From Beroe forskalii (Eukaryota; Ctenophora; Nuda; Beroida; Beroidae): a stretch of DNA of 64,000 nt. The notes beneath the pieces are model-generated. The model was not told the origin of the DNA. It ran no database searches and saw nothing but the letters and a program-made list of their open reading frames with translations. The position numbers were made by a program, and so were the translations under genes. This document shows, piece after piece, positions 11,018-24,294 of this stretch. The stretch is from the NCBI GenBank assembly GCA_011033025.1, contig WFMF01000381.1, forward strand, positions 108,868 to 172,867, given 5' to 3'. Position 1 is the stretch's first letter, and every line of letters begins with the position of its first letter.

Positions 11018-14000
11018 GTGGAGCCAGAGCTCTTGTGAGATTGGAATCCAGGCGTTCTGGAAAGACTGTTATGGAGAAACCTTTTGACATTGATCGTGGT
11101 TTTCACAAGTTTCTTGTGTCTGGGAAAGACGAATTTTCTGGATTGAAGATGTCTCTTCTCTCTTTTGACTTCTCTGAGTTGATACAAGAAACTAACGAGG
11201 TTACTCTCTCGCTTAAATTAAATTAAGAGATAGCTACCATTAATTACTTATCATGAACATTATTATAAAATCCCCTATAACCATCTAACCATTAACCAAT
11301 TGTCCATATCAATGATGCGTTTTTCATATGATGTCCAGTGACTATAAAAGTTTTCAATTCGCATCACTGCCAGGATTTGATTGTATACGACTCTGTCATT
11401 CACATGCATGCTGCGGACGTGTCTGGTTACCCAGGACGTTGGCTTGCCCAGCGGTCTGCGTTTAGACCCATCAAGAAGAACTGGGGTCAGATCGTCACTG
11501 ACTCAGGGCTCCTTACGTCCTCTGTTAATCTGGAGGTGAGTTAGATTTATGCATGCTTACAGCTTATCAGTGACCAGACACTTTACTGATGAGAAATATT
11601 GTTTGACATGGGCTTAAGTTAGTAAGTATTACCTAAACACTTTTCATGTGGAATGTGATATGGCTGGGGGTATGGCTGGGGGTATGGCTATAACTTTAGC
11701 CATCATCTAATCTACTCTAAAACAACTCATAACACACCCCAGTCAACTCATAACATACCCCTATCAACTCATAACACACCCCAGCCAACTCATAACACAC
11801 CCCTATCAACTCATAACATACCCCAGTCAACTCATAACACACCCCTATCAACTCATAACACACCCCAGCCAACTCATAACACACCCCAGTCAACTTATAA
11901 CATACCCCTATCAACTCATAACACACCCCAGCCAACTCATAACACACCACAGTCAACTCATAACATACCCCTATCAACTCATAACACACCCCTATCAACT
12001 AATAACACACCCCTATCAACTCGTAACACACCCCAGTCAACGCGTAACACACCCCAGTCAACTCATAACACACCCAAATCAACTCATAACATACCCCTCT
12101 CAACTCATAACACACCCCTATCAGCTCATAACCCACCCCTATCAACTCTTACAGACGTACTTTGGTCAATTAAATATGAGATCGCACTGTTTTCCTTATA
12201 CATAAAGCAATTGCCTTAGGCATAAAGCAAAGTCCTTATGGATAAGGAAAATGCCTTATGCGTAAGGACTTTGCCTTATAAGTTTAGGGTTTCTCTTAAA
12301 TAAGAGATTCCCTAGTTATGCATACCACCCATTGCTACACCACTCTCTCTAATTTTCACCCAGATACTTGTATACTTCTCTAGCTTGGCATAATAACGTT
12401 TCACATTTTACATGATAATCTGAATTTTACAGAACAGGACTGACGCCCTGCGAGTGTTGAAGAAGCAGCCTGATTTCGATAAGTTACTCTCCGCGAACTT
12501 CCTCAATACGCTGCGGTACTGGTTCGATCTCAGAGGACGAGACTTCTATAAGGCAAGTGGAAAATGTAAAGACTTCAGAAGACAATACATTTGTGGATCT
12601 GTCACTTCGAAAACTACAACAGTACAACAATATTCCCTGCCGTGGATTTATTCTATAGTATTAAATTTGGATGCTACCTTCAGAGTTAACAATAGTTATA
12701 TAATCATTGCAGGATAACTACGGAGTTGCAGTCGTGAACGAGTACACTAGCTACAGTTCTGAGTACACGGACGGAAAACCATTCAGGTAAGAATTGGTGC
12801 TTTCCAAAGAGGTCTTGCATCAAAATTCATAATATTATCGCAAATTTGCAATTAAATTTTGATTACTTAAGTCGGTTTTTTGACTTATTATTTGCCTCGG
12901 AAAAGAGTCCCCGGTACACCAGTCGTACGGGTCTTCTCAGTGAATCCGTTAAATCCCCGTTTGTGCTTTTTTCACAATTCTATTCTAACCTGTGTTTTTT
13001 CCAGATATTACAACTACGAGAATGTCAGCGTTAGTGAGGAGGACAGAACACCGCTGGTGGAAGTGTGCTACAAGAAGAACGTGCTCAACGTTTGCTCTGG
13101 GAACGATGTCGAGGTCAGATTTTACATAATATAGCTTTTTAAACAGCATTGCAGAATCTGGTTATAATGAGCATGAACCAGTTGGTATAGTATGGAAATA
13201 CTTCACTATTTTTCTCAAGATATGCAAGAATATGGAGTTATTCATGTTTCATTATCAGTCGGGTCACACTGTTCATTGCTTCAGCACAAGCTTTCCATAG
13301 AATTTGATCTGGTAATTGATGAGTCAGCACCTGGTGAGAACTTCGACGGGGATGGATTGGGTGTGGGCGTGGATGAAAATGGGAAGAGACAAAGAACTCT
13401 GGTGTATCTGGATCTTACTGACTTCGACAAAAGTGAGTTGTTGCATATTTTCTGTCGCAATTTGTTGTATTTATTTGACTGATCGGAATTGCTTCGCCTA
13501 TCGGTCAGTGATATTGAATGAATTGAGTTGCTCTCAATCCAACGGGTCACTATATTTCTATGAACAGTAAATTTATATCACGAGATCATGAAATTTAAGT
13601 TGAATTAGAATCATCTCAAACATGTTAATTTTTCATCAACTCATTTTATTCCTTTTTTCTATTCCAAACTAGTGAAACATGGTTTAATCTATATGAAGGA
13701 AGCATAAGAAAAATCATAAATAAATTTGGCATATTTTACCTTAAATTCGTTACAAAAATCATCGCAGTAACAGTCTTTCAAGAATATAGTCGTTTGTACA
13801 TGCTGTACACAGTAATGAGTTACAGTTTCGACGAGCAAAAATTTGCTTATCCTGGTTCAAAAGGAGAACGATACATCGGCGACTTTTGTCGGATCTTCTT
13901 TCCCATCGGTTCATTCCTTTATATGTACAGTCCACCAAATGTTATACTTTGGTTATATTTAAAGAAACTTTTTACAGAATCGAAATATCTGCTGTATTTT

Positions 14001-17000
14001 TCAAATAATCAAAAAAGTAAAAGGGGACAAGACTTTTGGCGCACCCTGTACTATCATAATACTCGCATCAAGCATCTTTAGAATAAAAAAGAGGTTTGGT
14101 ATCAACTATCAAAATCATCGTGACGATTCGATATCACCATGTTATTATTATTAAAACCAGTCAAAATCTCAGTAACTTTTGACTAAACACATCCCGCATT
14201 TGCTATGATGTTTGGTGCTTGAACAGGTAGATCCTCATATCGTCCATGCTGGAAAGCTGTCTTGCCAGATGGTGGAAGGGAAGGAGGTGCATGCTAGGGA
14301 AGACATCCGGTGTCAAGGTGGAGGCACACGCCGTATGTACCACCCTCTGCAGTCCGCAACTAATGCACGGCAGCGCCGTCACCACCGCCGTAGGCAAGGC
14401 CCGTGACACCCGCAGCATCACCTGGCACCGGGCGCCGCAGGTGGCGCACTTGGCGGTCAGGTGGTGCTCGCCCAGCTGGAGACGCTGCACTGAGAGCGGC
14501 ACTTCGTCCACCACGCCCGCCAGCCGGCCTGGGCCTGCGGAGCCCTGTCGAGGGGAGGAGGGGGAGCGTAGGATGTTGTTAGCGAGCCGTGCGGAACCCA
14601 CCATCTTCTCCGTGACGAAGGTGGTCAGGACACTCCGCACGTACACCGGACACAGGTCGGAGAAACGGCACGCGCGGAGTAGGGACTCACAGTGCTGCTT
14701 CCGGTACTGGTCAGCTGCTATCCACAGGAAGATGCTCTCAACCACCACGAACTCTGTCTCCAGCAGGTTCTCGTGTTTTATGATGCTCTTCACGGCCTGG
14801 AACTCCATGTTGCCCCATTCCCCGGATTGGATGTGCGAGATGATGCTCTCCTTGCCAGGGACTGGTATTTCCCATTTGAGGGGAAGCGCCTCTGCTGCAG
14901 CTGCTGCCTTCTCTCTGCCCCATTGCCTGCGTCTCTCATCTGCACTTCCTCCGTCCGCCTCATCCCCACCGTTAACAAGTCCTGGAGTCTCATTAATGCG
15001 GTCAACACTCACCCTTCTCTTAGACCCATCTTTTGAACCGACCTTCTCCACATCTGCCCTTGTCTATTTCAAATATCTCAACTTTAACAGCATCTGGTTT
15101 GTTTGGCTTGGCGTTCACTTCTTCAGAAGATTGTGGGGACTTTCTCACTGCTTCCTGGTAAAGAGAAGACAACTTCACCTTGTCGTCTTGACTCAGAACA
15201 TCGCCCTTCCCTATGATAAGCTGGTTAAAGATCGTGTCGTACACTTCGTTCTGCAGCCTTGACATTTCTATCTTCTTCAAGGGCAATGCCGCCAGGAGCA
15301 GCCCTGCTGCCTTGGTATTCTCGTTATTCGCCTGTAACCAAGTGACAGTGTTGGTGAATAGTTTGAAGCAGTCAAATTCTTCGTTTTTCTCTGCTTGAGT
15401 TACCAGCATGACCATTCCGTCCAGTGAGGCAGAACTTAGATCTCCCTGCTCTACCATACGAGCGAAGTTGTTTGAGCAGTATTCCTCAACAAGTTTTAGC
15501 AAATGAGGTGAAGCTTGCACCTCTGGTCTCTTGTGAAGTTGAAGAACGTTTTTTGGTGAAAGAATGCTTCCAAATCTTTCATTCAGTTGATTCACCAGCC
15601 ATTTTATCTCGAAATGATGCGCGAACTGAAGGAACTGGATGGCATTACTCCCACGGAACTGTCCTTTTAAACCACCATAAAGACTTTGAAGGATGAGCAA
15701 ACCAGTTTCTTGGGTGATATGAAGTCTCGATATGTCAAGTCGTGAAACATTGTCCGCCAGTCTCTCCTCAACTTTCTTAGCCAGAAGTCCACCTTGAGCC
15801 AGCAACACGATACGGTGACACCGGACGTTTCCGTCCGTACACGACAACACAAAGTCCGTCTCGGCTCCGGATTCCAGAAGGTGGAGTAGCCCGGAGCTAA
15901 GGGCATCAGCCCACAGGACCATGGCTTGTGTACTGCGAGTTACGAGTGCTTCAGAGGCATCTTAAAAGTTGTAGAAACGACAAAATATCAGTATAACAAG
16001 CACGCATATAAGACTCAAGTGTATTGTGTGTACTTGTGCGGGATTTTTTCTTCATTTCAAATTATCAAGTAGATTTCTCCGAGGGATTATTATGCTATCA
16101 ATAGATCTATTAATTCTCTAATTGTTTACAGCCATTTACATATAGAGTAGCTATATTTGTGACTGAGCTGGCGTGTTGCTTGTTGGATATGGAACAACTG
16201 ATTTGACTGCTGCCTGCTGAAGTAAATTTCTGCAGCTGGAACACATTTTTGTGCTGGATTTACTCGAATAGCATGCAAAGTACTTTAATTGGTTGCAAAG
16301 TTATCCGTTGTATAGAGCAGTGACAAACAACTAAACAAGCTCGGTGATAGCCAACCTGTTAAAAATCAGTTCAATCTTCTCATTTCATCATTTCAGAATA
16401 CGTAATACGGAAGGGCCACGACCATTTCCCGGCTAACGCGTGGCTCGAACTCGTTATAAACAAAACGGAAGTTTCCTACTCGGATGATCAACGCTCATTT
16501 TCCCTCTATCAGGTAGCGTGATTATGCGGAACTTTGTTGATGGTTTGAGGTTTCGCTATGATGATGAGCGAAACCTCAGTATTTTGGATCCGGAGAGCTA
16601 ACTTTTGTGTTGATTATCATCGATAACACACCCTCATAACTTATTCGGTTGTAACCGCTATCATCCATCAAGTGATTCATGGATTTGTAACCCGCGCACT
16701 GTTTTTCTATAGCTGGAGCAGCCGTTCAATGAAGCTGCTGATACTTGGAACACGCTGCAAAACATCCAGAAAAAGGAGATTGACTCAGATAGCTTTAATT
16801 CGACGGAAGAGAGGCTACCATTCACTCGAATACAGGTACCAAAAAAAACTAGTTTTATATTGGGCTATATATTGTTTCGAAATAATTCTTGTGCCCTTAC
16901 ATAATATCATGAAAAGATAGAGTTATATTTTTTCTGCAAATCATTGAACGATAATAGCAGACAAGAAGACTGAAAGTTTCCATAGTTTGATAATTTTCAT

Positions 17001-19850
17001 CGCTCAGATTCCCATGGATACAGTGGTACAGAACTGGTTGAAGTTCGGTGCTCCCAACCACGGCGTTCTGCTCTCGGATGAGGAGAGCCTTTCTCACAAC
17101 CTCTTCAGATTCTTCGACCGGCACTCCCCCATACCTGGCACTCAGCCAAGCCTGACGATCTGTATTCCCATCCCACCGACCACGCCCTCCCCACCCACCA
17201 CCAGTACATCCCGACAGACAACGACCACGCCCACCCCCACACCCAAAATAACGCCAGAAACTGGGGTGAAGTGCGAGCACAAGGAAATTCCTCCCAAGAT
17301 AATTACTATTCGTAACGAGACTAGGGAGTGCGTTACGGTGAGTGCCGAGTGGAAATTCTACGATGATAACCTCTATTAATCATATTCCAATTTTCAAATC
17401 AAATTCTTCTAGTTTTTCAAAAATTATTTCGCCGAAATTCCTTCTTTGATAGGCACCTTATAGTGGATACATGCAATTTATCATTAAAAAGTTGTAGAGG
17501 AATCATTGCGATATCCTAAATCTACTGACGGCTTCTATACCCTTTTCAGATTCTACCTTATGTAACTCGTTACTGTAGAGATATCGGTGGGGTTTGCAAG
17601 AAACAGCAGCTAAGAACCAAATACGTGAGTCCTTAACCTGAAATTCGGGGTGATTTTGAAAATGTGGACCCTCAAAAATTCTGAGAATTTTGGTTAAAAT
17701 GGTAACTTTACGATTGAGTCTCTCTTGACATCCAATTAGCGACTTCTAAACTGCACCCGTCCAATCCGCAGGGAGAAATCAACACGATATGCCAGTGTTG
17801 TCAGCCGATAATAAAACACCACCGCCGGGCAGGAGTGAAATGTATCGATCATAATACCAGCGAGCAATATTCCGATGTTAGTTGACACGGTTATTTCTTT
17901 ATCTGTACATTGATTGGAATACTGAAACTCTGTGAACGTACTGTTGTCGTGTAGTTTTCAAATGGTTTAAGCTCGCGGCAGTGCTCTTAATCTGTGAAAA
18001 CTTCTGCGTCAGTATTTTAATTTCGACTTCTACCGATAACGGGCGATAACCAATTCCTCAGTTCAATCTAATGACGCAAAAATTTGTATTTACACAGTGC
18101 ACACTATTAAGCACATATGTGTTTCAATGATCTGGTATCTCTCAGGAGATTGACATTCCATACATTGCCAAGTGTAGATGCCTGGTCTGTGCCACTAAAG
18201 AGGACACGCATCGTAAGTTTATATAGGCAAAACCATGCTGGTGGAAGTCAATAAGAGCATTTTGATTAGTAATAAATGGATTCTGGCAGCAAAATTGTTA
18301 CCTATTTTATTGCATGTGTGCTTTTATATTCCTACTTTTATCATTTGTGATTATTCGCAGTATTGATGATATATAATAGCCCTCCTCATCCCGCAGATAC
18401 CACACCGCCTATGGCTTCCAGCACGTCCCCGGTTACTTACTACTCAAGTTCCCCCGTACCCCTAACCACCGAGTCTCGGAACAACGGTCAACCAACTTCA
18501 ACCCCAGCTGAATTGTCCACCCCGGCCGCTGCTGAAAAAACTTCGACTCCGGTTGAATTGTCCACCCCGGCCGCCGCTGAAGAAACTTCGACTCCGGTTG
18601 AGTTGTCCACCCCTGCCGCTGAACAAACTTCGACTCCGGTTGAGTTGTCCACCCCTGCCGCTGAAGAAACCTCGACTCCTATAGAATTGTCCACCCCGGC
18701 CGCTGAAGAAACTTCGACTCCGGTTGAGTTGTCTACCCCTGCCGCTAAAGAAACTTCGACTCCGATAGAGTTGTCCACCCCTGCCGCTGAAGAAACTTCA
18801 ACTCCGGTTGAGTTGTCCACCCCTGCCGCTGAAGAAACTTCGACTCCGGTTGAGTTGTCCACCCCTGCCGCTGAAGAAACTTCGACTCCGGTTGAGTTGT
18901 CAACCCCTGCCGCTGAAGAAACCTCGACTCCGATAGAATTGTCCACCCCGGCGGCTGAGGAAACATCGACTCCGATAGAATTGTCCACCCCTGCCGCTGA
19001 AGAAACTTCGACTCCGGTTGAGTTGTCCACCCCTGCCGCTGAAGAAACTTCGACTCCGGTTGAATTGTCCACCCCGGCCGCTGAAGAAACTTCGACTCCG
19101 GTTGAATTGTCCACCCCTGCTGCTGAAGAAACCTCGACTCCGATAGAATTGTCCACCCCGGCCGCTGAAGAAACTTCGACTCCGGTTGAGTTGTCTACCC
19201 CTGCCGCTAAAGAAACTTCAACTCCGGTTGAGTTGTCCACCCCTGCCGCTGAACAAACTTCGACTCCGGTTGAGTTGTCCACCCCTGCCGCTGAAGAAAC
19301 TTCGACTCCGGTTGAGTTGTCCACCCCTGCCGCTGAAGAAACCTCGACTCCTATAGAATTGTCCACCCCGGCCGCTGAAGAAACTTCGACTCCGGTTGAG
19401 TTGTCCACCCCTGCCGCTGAAGAAACCTCAACTCCTATAGAATTGTCTACCCCGGCCCTTGAAGAAACCTCGACTCCGATAGAATTGTCCACCCCAGCCG
19501 CCGCTGAAGAAACTTCAACCCCGGTGGGATTGGTACACGCGGCTGCTGAAGAAAAATCGACCCCAGTTAGTTACTACACAAGCTCGCCCGTACCTCTAAC
19601 CACCGAATCTAAAAACAACGGTCAACCAACTTCGACCCAGGTAGAATTGTTCCACGCAGCCGCTGGAGATAAATCGACCCCGGTTAGTTACTACTCCAGT
19701 TCGCCCGTACCTCTAACTACTTCGACCCCAGCTGAATTACCTTCGGCCCCTCCAAAAGCGGATAATTCTTCTACCATCGAAAGAAGAGTTAGGAGTCCTG
19801 GAGAAGAAACATCAACTGCCACTCATTTGATTGCACTTAGTGATAATTGA
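11018..19850 (+). CDS. Gene A: secreted modular protein with DNRLRE-like modules, cystine knot and Pro/Thr tail
   Basis: Exons by splice sites and phase: 11018-11199, about 11339-11535, 12433-12552, 12713-12786, 13006-13113, 13285-13432, 16397-16512, 16713-16835, 17008-17337, 17550-17624, 17772-17876, 18146-18212 and 18361-19850. The first nine exons form two beta-rich modules with a recurring WL/W(V) helix followed by a NHGVLL-type strand. They are parallel to the modules of C1 and C2 and tentatively like DNRLRE/CBM96 or TGF-beta-propeptide jelly rolls. Then come a Pro/Thr linker, a cystine-knot-like region (CRDIGGVCKKQQ, ICQCCQP, CRCLVCA) and a 14-residue repeat tail. The donor at 12553 is GC, not GT. 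The phase from 11199 to 11339 is off by one. An antisense BTB gene sits in intron 13433-16396. Function is inferred as an extracellular structural or adhesive glycoprotein; the family is not firmly recognised. Confidence 0.75.
11707..12155. repeat. 21-bp tandem repeat in a gene A intron
   Basis: About 21 copies of tcaactcataacacaccccta and close variants. Its antisense open frame (GVCYELT repeats) comes from the period being a multiple of three and is not a gene. Confidence 0.95.
14203..15922 (-). CDS. BTB-BACK protein with C-terminal CxxC cluster, intronless, nested in gene A
   Basis: Starts at ATG 15922. Residues 1-110 read as a BTB domain (TDFVLSCTDGNVRCHRIVLL), then a BACK-like helical region (about 130-290) and a Ser/Lys-rich linker. 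The C-terminal part has two Cys pairs, KCATCGARC and LPCISCGLQ, which suggest a zinc ribbon. The frame switches once near 15050, at a short G run; either side is long, ungapped and protein-like, with stop at 14203-14205. The full product would be about 570 residues. BTB-BACK proteins usually act as CUL3 adaptors or scaffolds; the C-terminal zinc cluster is not one I can name. It lies antisense inside gene A intron 13433-16396 and has no introns, which is consistent with a retroposed or anciently nested gene. The frame switch may be a base-call error or a real lesion. Confidence 0.75.
18490..19530 (+). repeat. 42-bp coding repeat (TSTPVELSTPAAEE) in the gene A tail
   Basis: About 24-25 units of 14 residues, alternating V/I at position 5 and EE/KE/EQ at the end. 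A few units are 15 residues long (extra Ala). The unit is Thr/Pro-rich with regular acidic residues and suits dense O-glycosylation. It is unrelated to the Ser/Thr unit of M1, M2 and C1. Confidence 0.95.
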
Positions 19851-20789
19851 CGAAAGAAAACACGGAACAAACTGTTGAAATGAATTTGAGTAAATCAATC
19901 GTTGACCCTCATCCTCTGGGTTTTATAATCAATTAATTGATTTTCTTCGGTCCTTTGATGTATAAGCTTCTATTGTGTAAATTTTGAAATCAAAATTTCA
20001 GACTTAAACAGAATTATAACTGCATATATTTTCAATACGATTTATTGTTGAGAATTGAAATCTTGGGCTCTGTGGGATTGGGCTCCACATTGAATTTTTA
20101 TCACTACATTTGGCATAGTGAATTAGATACTGCAACGGTGGATGACAATTTTTCCGCATGAGTTGTAGGTTTTCAAGTTTACCTTGATATTCTTATCTTT
20201 ACACCATTTCTCCACCATATAGGTTTAATATGTACTGGCTACAGAGGTACAGAAAAGATACTCGATACTACATTCTGGGATGGATTGTGTGCGACTGATT
20301 GGTAGTGATAAATACACTTTCGGTAATTACCCATCGATATGCTGACTGTGAATTATCTAGCTGTTTTTTTAGATATTGAATGATGTTCGATAATATTGAC
20401 CCATATCTGTTGAATGTACTAATCGTTTCGTGGCAAATATGCCACGTGGTTGCAGCCTTGATCATGCGCGGCGTACGTCGCCGCGTATGAAAAGGTCGAG
20501 AGACCTCAATGGGTTTGTCTCTTTCAATGATTTCTGTCTTTTTATGATTGCCATCTTTGTGTGATCGATATTTTTATGATATTTGCTTTTTGTAATTCTT
20601 TCGCAGGTCTGAATCGGTGCCAATGAGAATCCTATACGATGGTCACATTGTTATGTCTAGCCCTGTTTGGGCCATGGACGTGACGTTTATCAGATGCCCC
20701 ATTATCTTTCATTCGTGAGTATAACACTTTGTTTGCCTTTACAATTTACTGACGGACCAGTCCGTGGTGCGGTGGCAGATCTGTTCTTA

Positions 20790-23700
20790 ATACGACAAAC
20801 TTTAAATTTCAGCTTTCTCGATGCCTCTGGAAATAAAATCCCAAAAACTAAAGTTTTATGTTCAAAATAAGGTGAATTTGGACTTGGAAACTATCGAAAA
20901 CTGACAGACATCATGGCTGCAGTGGATTATAAACCTAGCCCATGACAAGATTTCATGGCCAGAAATGAGACTTTAACTGAGTTAAGAGTCAAAAAAGCAG
21001 TTTTTAGCCCTTAAAACCTTGTAAATTAGAAAAGCCATAGGGCGGAGAAGCTTTTGTCGGATAATCCTCATAACTCCCATGCATCGAATGAGTCTCACCA
21101 ATTGAATAGCTCTCACAAGGTGCATGTTTAACTCACCAATGGAATAGCGGAATAGCCTCCTCCTCCTCCCCAAGTCCTCACGCTACTAGTCCACTTTATA
21201 ATCTACAACTGCTGGATTAATCCAAGGCAATTTGGGAGCGCAGAAATTATCGGTATACAATAAAAGTTATAGGTGTCTAGTCAGAGAAATCTTTCACATT
21301 TGTCTTTGTTCCTTTGTTCGATCACACAAGCTCACATGGAGCCACATTAAAGTGGATTTTTTATTCAAGGCGGACCAATTTAACACTGATTCATATTTAA
21401 CCATATTATGCAATGGATGAAAGATGGTGCTTGTATTTTCTGCTTCTACGATCTTAATTTTTATTCCGTGCTCTTCTGTGGCAGTATCAACGAAGATTGT
21501 CTGGGTTAAGTGGAACCTTGTCGGACCTTAGTTGGAAACTTGTCGGAACTAAGTCAACCCTGGTTGGAACTAAGTCGGAACTTGTCGGAACCATGTCAGA
21601 CCTTAGTCGGAACCTTGGCGGACCTTAGTAGGAACCTTGTCAGACCTTAGTCGGAACCATGTCAAACCTTAGTCGGAACCATGTCAGACCTTAGTCGGAA
21701 CCATGTCAGACCTTAGTCGGAACCATGTCAGACCTTAGTAGGAACCATGTCAGACCTTAGTTGGAACCATGTCAGACCTTAGTCGGAACCTTGGCGGACC
21801 TTAGTAGGAACCTTGTCAGACCTTAGTCGGAACCATGTCAAACCTTAGTCGGAACCATGTCAGACCTTAGTCGGAACCATGTCAGACCTTAGTCGGAACC
21901 ATGTCAGACCTTAGTAGGAACCATGTCAGACCTTAGTTGGAACCATGTCAGACCTTAGTCGGAACCATGTCAGACCTTAGTCGGAACCATGTCAGACCTT
22001 AGTCGGAACCATGTCAGACCTTAGTCGGAACCATGTCAAACCTTAGTTGGAACCATGTCAGACCTTAGTCGGAACCATGTCAGACCTTAGTCGGAACCAT
22101 GTCAGACCTTAGTCGGAACCATGTCAGACCTTAGTCGGAACCATGTCAGACCTTAGTCGGAACCATGTCAGACCTTAGTCGGAACCATGTCAGACCTTAG
22201 TTGGAACCATGTCAGACCTTAGTCGGAACCATGTCAGACCTTAGTCGGAACCATGTCAGATCTTAGTCGGAACCATGCCAGACCTTAGTCGGAACCATGT
22301 CAGACCTTAGTCGGAACCATGTCAGACCTTAGTCGGAACCATGTCAGACCTTAGTCGGAACCATGTCGGACCTTAGTCGGAACCATGTCAGACCTTAGTC
22401 GGAACCATGTCGGACCTTAGTCGGAACCATGTCAGACCTTAGTAGGAACCATGTCAGACCTTAGTAGGAACCATGTCAGACCTTAGTAGGAACCATGTCA
22501 GACCTTAGTTGGAACCATGTCAGACCTTAGTTGGAACCATGTCAGACCTTAGTTGGAACCATGTCAGACCTTAGTTGGAACCATGTCAGACCTTAGTAGG
22601 AACCTTGTCAGACCTTAGTCGGAACCATGTCGGACCTTAGTCGGAACCATGTCAGACCTTAGTCGGAACCATTTCAGACCTTAGTCGGAACCTTAATTAG
22701 ATTTAATAAGGGCAACTGGCAAGCCTGATAGCATCTCAAAACGTAGCCTTACCACACTGAATTTGATATGAATAGAGGGTTCGAGGATGTTGAACGTTGA
22801 ACCATCAGTTTTAATAGGCCTTTCCAGTCACCTCAGATCAGCCTGGTGTTTTGTGTCCTATGAAGGGACCTGTATGTTTTTTATTCATATTTATTCATTT
22901 AGAAGCCCTCTGTGGTGCCCCTAGTGGGTTTCTGTTGAGGAGATCCCTTGTATCACCTCAACAGAAGACTCCTCCCGGACCTTCTCAATCACCAAATCCT
23001 GAAACAGGCAGTCTCCTGCAGCTCCTGCAACGGCCAGATCTTTTTCAGCAAAATTATACTATAGGTTATCATATAATCAGATGGCCAATAGCCAATAATC
23101 AGATAGGTTAATATCGGCCCAGTGCTCAGAACCATTTTTTTCTGAAAATCTTCATTTAATCTTGGTGAAGGTATCATAAACTGCAGTTTGATTTAGGGAG
23201 CTATGATTGCGATCGGCAGCGTAAGTGGTATCGTGGGCATCGTTAATCTTTAGATTTTCAATAAAAAAAACTGCAATTCGATTTTTTCTAATTTCTTGAT
23301 TTCACCATAAGTTTAGTAATAATCCATCTGAAGAAAAATATAGGTGATTTCCAATTTTTGAGGACGCCCGTATTTTACTTTGATTTTACATGAATGGCCT
23401 GCAAAGTTTCATCGCAATCGGCCAAACTTTAAATTTCAGCTCTCAGAAATGAGGTGATAGACAATAATTCACCGTTTTGGAAGGTAAAAATAGGGCTTTT
23501 CATTTGACAGAAAAAATGCCGAAGACTCGGGTATATCTTTGATGCAGTGGTGTCAGGTGCATGGCTTACGACCAGATTCTTGGATTCACCATCATTTGAC
23601 ACTCATGAGACGTTTATGGCGATTTAGGTGCCAAAAACGGCCATCTGTTGCCTAAAAACGTGACTTTCTCCTTACAATAAAAGCCATAGGCTTATAGGTG

Positions 23701-24290
23701 TCTAGGCAGTGAAATCGTTCGCATTTTTCTTTGTTCCTTTGTGCGATCACACAAGCTCACATGGAGCCACATTAAAGTGGATTTTGATTCAAAGCGTACT
23801 AATATAACACTGAATATTTAACCAAACAATGGATGCTGCTGGTAATTAGCACAGCAGTCTAACTTCCTGCTTTGAACGTGATCTTACTGATTATTCGGTG
23901 CTTTTCCTGCCACCGATGGTAGTCCAGGTTTTCTTCAGCGAAATGATTTTATATATTGGTCACTACTTGGTTATATAAATAGAGAGCTAGGCAAGTTAAT
24001 ATCGGCTCGTTTTTCTTCGAAAATTTCCATAATCATGGGGATGATATAAACTGTCGTTTTTATTTAGTGAGCTATGATTACGATCGGCAATATAAGTCGT
24101 ATCGTGGACATCGTTCATCTTCTGATTTTCAATAAACAACGGAAATTCACCTTTTTTTTTTCTAAAGGTGCTTTCAAAACTTGAGGACGCTCGTGTTTCA
24201 CTTTGGTTTTATACATGGTTATGGCCTGAAAAATTTCATCGCAATCGGCAAACTTTAAATTTTAGCTTTCAGAAATACACAATCATCGTT
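20790..24290. repeat. Dispersed repeat family, at least three partial copies
   Basis: Matching blocks: 21258-21420 with 23680-23835 (shared cacaagctcacatggagcca); 23060-23460 with 23960-24280 (shared agctatgatt and gatcggca blocks); and a motif near aaactttaaatttcagct at 20800, 23430 and 24250. Coding capacity and termini are not identified. The third copy runs up to the first exon of gene D. Confidence 0.65.
21510..22695. repeat. 22-bp satellite array (ggaaccatgtcagaccttagtc)
   Basis: About 54 head-to-tail copies. The left edge is more degenerate. A distinctive block starting at the ggcgg variant near 21611 recurs about 176 bp later (eight monomers), so a higher-order unit has duplicated inside the array. 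Confidence 0.97.
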
Positions 24291-24294
24291 TCGC

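Larger units (their letters stand above)
19851..24294. other. Intergenic interval between gene A and gene D
   Basis: No supported gene. It contains the 22-bp satellite (21510-22695) and a dispersed repeat family (see separate entries). Remaining stretches (19.9-20.7 kb, 22.7-23.0 kb) show nothing I can support. Confidence 0.6.

Noticed and set aside
11717-11998. Minus-strand GVCYELT repeat protein
   Set aside because: Product of a 21-bp intronic tandem repeat.
14246-15262. Long plus-strand frame opposite the BTB gene
   Set aside because: Composition and low-complexity Ser/Thr/Arg content are those of an antisense shadow. The minus strand has clear BTB and BACK wording.
18488-19492. Minus-strand frame of DNSTGVEVSSAAGV repeats
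   Set aside because: Antisense of the 42-bp coding repeat in gene A.
21510-22695. CRISPR-like regular array
   Set aside because: The 22-bp units are directly contiguous with no spacers, in a spliced animal genome. It is a satellite.
22851-23111. Plus-strand frame beginning MCPMKGPVCFLFIF with a leader-like start
   Set aside because: Lies between a satellite and a dispersed repeat, with no splice partner or recognisable domain; not supported.
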